A stretch of 13,104 nt of DNA, taken from contig CALJUC010000047.1 in NCBI GenBank assembly GCA_937975585.1, positions 1 through 13,104 of the forward strand. Reading direction: 5' to 3'. The notes beneath the pieces were generated by a model. It worked only from the letters and a program-made list of their open reading frames with translations. It searched no databases and was not told the DNA's origin. Position 1 is the stretch's first letter, and every line of letters starts with the position of its first letter. This stretch comes from an uncultured Moraxella sp. (GTDB lineage Bacteria > Pseudomonadota > Gammaproteobacteria > Pseudomonadales > Moraxellaceae). The position numbers were made by a program, and so were the translations under genes. Shown one piece after another: positions 12,034 through 13,104 of this stretch.

Positions 12034-13104
12034 ATGCCCAACAAGCAAACCGATAACAACCGCGAAACACCCCATTTGTCTGCCGAAAAAATCACCGAAA
12101 CGCTTAAGCCATTGATGTCGCACACCGGACATGCGCACAATGCCCATGCCGATGATATTCCATTAAAAGAACTGGTGAAGCAATATGATAGTGTTGCGTT
12201 ATTGCTGCAAGGCGGTGGCGCATTAGGGGCTTACCAAGCCGGGATTTATGAAGGGATTCACAAACAAGGCATTAAGATTGACCGTATCTCAGGTATCTCA
12301 ATCGGTGCGCTAAACACAGCGATTATTGCAGGTAATCGCCCTGAAAATCGCTTGGCTGCGTTACAAGGATTCTGGAAAACCATCACCAATCGCAACTATA
12401 CACCGGCAGGCGTGAATATCTATCGCCAGATGGCCACTCAGTTGGATCAGATGAGCAAACTCGATGCAGTTAGCCATTTTATGCCGTGGATTTTTGAAAA
12501 TGGCTTTTTAAAGCAGCAGCTGCGTGTCATGGAATCAACCGCAGAAGCTTGGCAAACCATGTTAGAAGGACAGCGTGGCTTCTTTAAACCACGTTATTTG
12601 ATGCCATTTGACGCAACCCCAAACCATTTAAGCTATTACACCACGGACAAGTTACGCGCAACCTTAGAGCAGTTTTGTGATTTGAAATTGGTCAACGACG
12701 TCAATCGGATGAAAGTATCGGTGTCTGCGGTCAATGTGCGTAATGGTAACTTTGCGATTTTTAGCAATGAAAATGAAGAATTACGCTATGACCACTTTAT
12801 CGCCTCCGGTGCGTTACCACCGGGTTTCCCAGCCGTAGAGATTGACGGTGAGTATTACTGGGATGGTGGTATGGTATCCAACACGCCATTAAACGAAATC
12901 TTAAGCCATGAAGAACACCTAAAACAGCTAATTTTCCAAGTTGACTTGTGGAATGCGCGTGGCCAAGTACCAGAAAATATGATGGAAATTGACGAGCGTA
13001 TCAAGGATATTCAGTATTCGAGCAAAACCCGTATGGTCACTGACTTTATGGCGCAAAAACTGCGTTATACGCGCTTGATCAAAGAATTGCTAGAAATCAT
13101 TGAT
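12034..13104 (+). CDS. Patatin-like phospholipase with DUF3734-type segment (3' end outside window)
   Basis: 357 codons are visible and the frame is open at the right edge. The patatin catalytic set is complete: glycine-rich oxyanion loop G60-G-G-A-L-G-A-Y, nucleophile elbow G87-I-S89-I-G91, and catalytic D277 in 'WDGGMVSNTP'; Ser-Asp dyad hydrolases of this fold act on phospholipid or acyl esters. Toward the C-terminal side, 'LWNARGQVPENMMEI...KDIQYSSKTRMVTDF' matches the DUF3734 region that follows patatin domains in many proteobacterial proteins. An N-terminal ~50-residue polar stretch rich in His, Asn and Ala precedes the domain; no signal peptide is seen, so a cytoplasmic or membrane-associated enzyme is likely. 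The ATG at 12034 has AGGGA 8 bases upstream; an in-frame ATG at 12007 lacks one. Substrate not determinable. Confidence 0.9.
   Translation, partial: MPNKQTDNNRETPHLSAEKITETLKPLMSHTGHAHNAHADDIPLKELVKQYDSVALLLQGGGALGAYQAGIYEGIHKQGIKIDRISGISIGALNTAIIAGNRPENRLAALQGFWKTITNRNYTPAGVNIYRQMATQLDQMSKLDAVSHFMPWIFENGFLKQQLRVMESTAEAWQTMLEGQRGFFKPRYLMPFDATPNHLSYYTTDKLRATLEQFCDLKLVNDVNRMKVSVSAVNVRNGNFAIFSNENEELRYDHFIASGALPPGFPAVEIDGEYYWDGGMVSNTPLNEILSHEEHLKQLIFQVDLWNARGQVPENMMEIDERIKDIQYSSKTRMVTDFMAQKLRYTRLIKELLEIID

Overview
The window looks like ordinary chromosome of a gammaproteobacterium, most likely family Moraxellaceae (Moraxella/Faucicola/Psychrobacter-like). This is an inference from moderate GC with AT-rich intergenic regions, protein style (Ala/Gln/Asn/Thr-rich, low-complexity lipoprotein linkers), the patatin-DUF3734 protein and the intergenic repeat type. 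No tRNA, rRNA, CRISPR array, phage gene or transposase was seen, and no obviously new defence or biosynthetic system. The most unusual content is regulatory and repeat structure between core genes.

Layout: (1) 1-1390 holds the 3' end of a small GNAT-fold acetyltransferase, a bidirectional terminator, an orphan lipoprotein and a two-helix membrane protein, the last two on the minus strand. (2) 1391-3933 is a plus-strand pair: a cNMP-binding/CBS/DUF294 nucleotidyltransferase-like protein followed 11 bases later by a DEDDh 3'-5' exonuclease. (3) 4054-7369 has a second orphan lipoprotein (minus), a diverged MITE-like repeat, a 355-base gene-free stretch, dacB (PBP4) with an unusual Asn/Ala-rich insert, a second copy of the repeat directly after the dacB stop, and a bidirectional terminator. 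(4) 7400-8809 holds two divergent Nudix hydrolases: a CoA pyrophosphatase-type enzyme (minus) and a zinc-ribbon enzyme (plus). (5) 8843-11682 is a minus-strand ferrous iron uptake locus: Fur-type box, feoA, a strong terminator-like hairpin plus a second hairpin, feoB, and a 50-residue Cys-rich FeoB-associated membrane protein. (6) 11683-13104 is an AT-rich intergenic region, then the start of a patatin-like phospholipase that runs off the window, with a leader hairpin that would pair with its Shine-Dalgarno sequence.

How the genes work together: the Feo genes form one Fe(II) import unit with a likely Fur-controlled promoter ahead of feoA and possibly a separate control point ahead of feoB. 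The DUF294 protein and exonuclease are almost certainly co-transcribed and may be functionally linked. The remaining genes are single housekeeping or envelope genes separated by terminators. Several convergent pairs share bidirectional terminators, and one terminator lies inside the coding region of the opposing gene.

Start choices differ from the longest reading frame in two genes. The DUF294 gene is placed at ATG 1391 and feoB at ATG 10921, both because of clear Shine-Dalgarno spacing.
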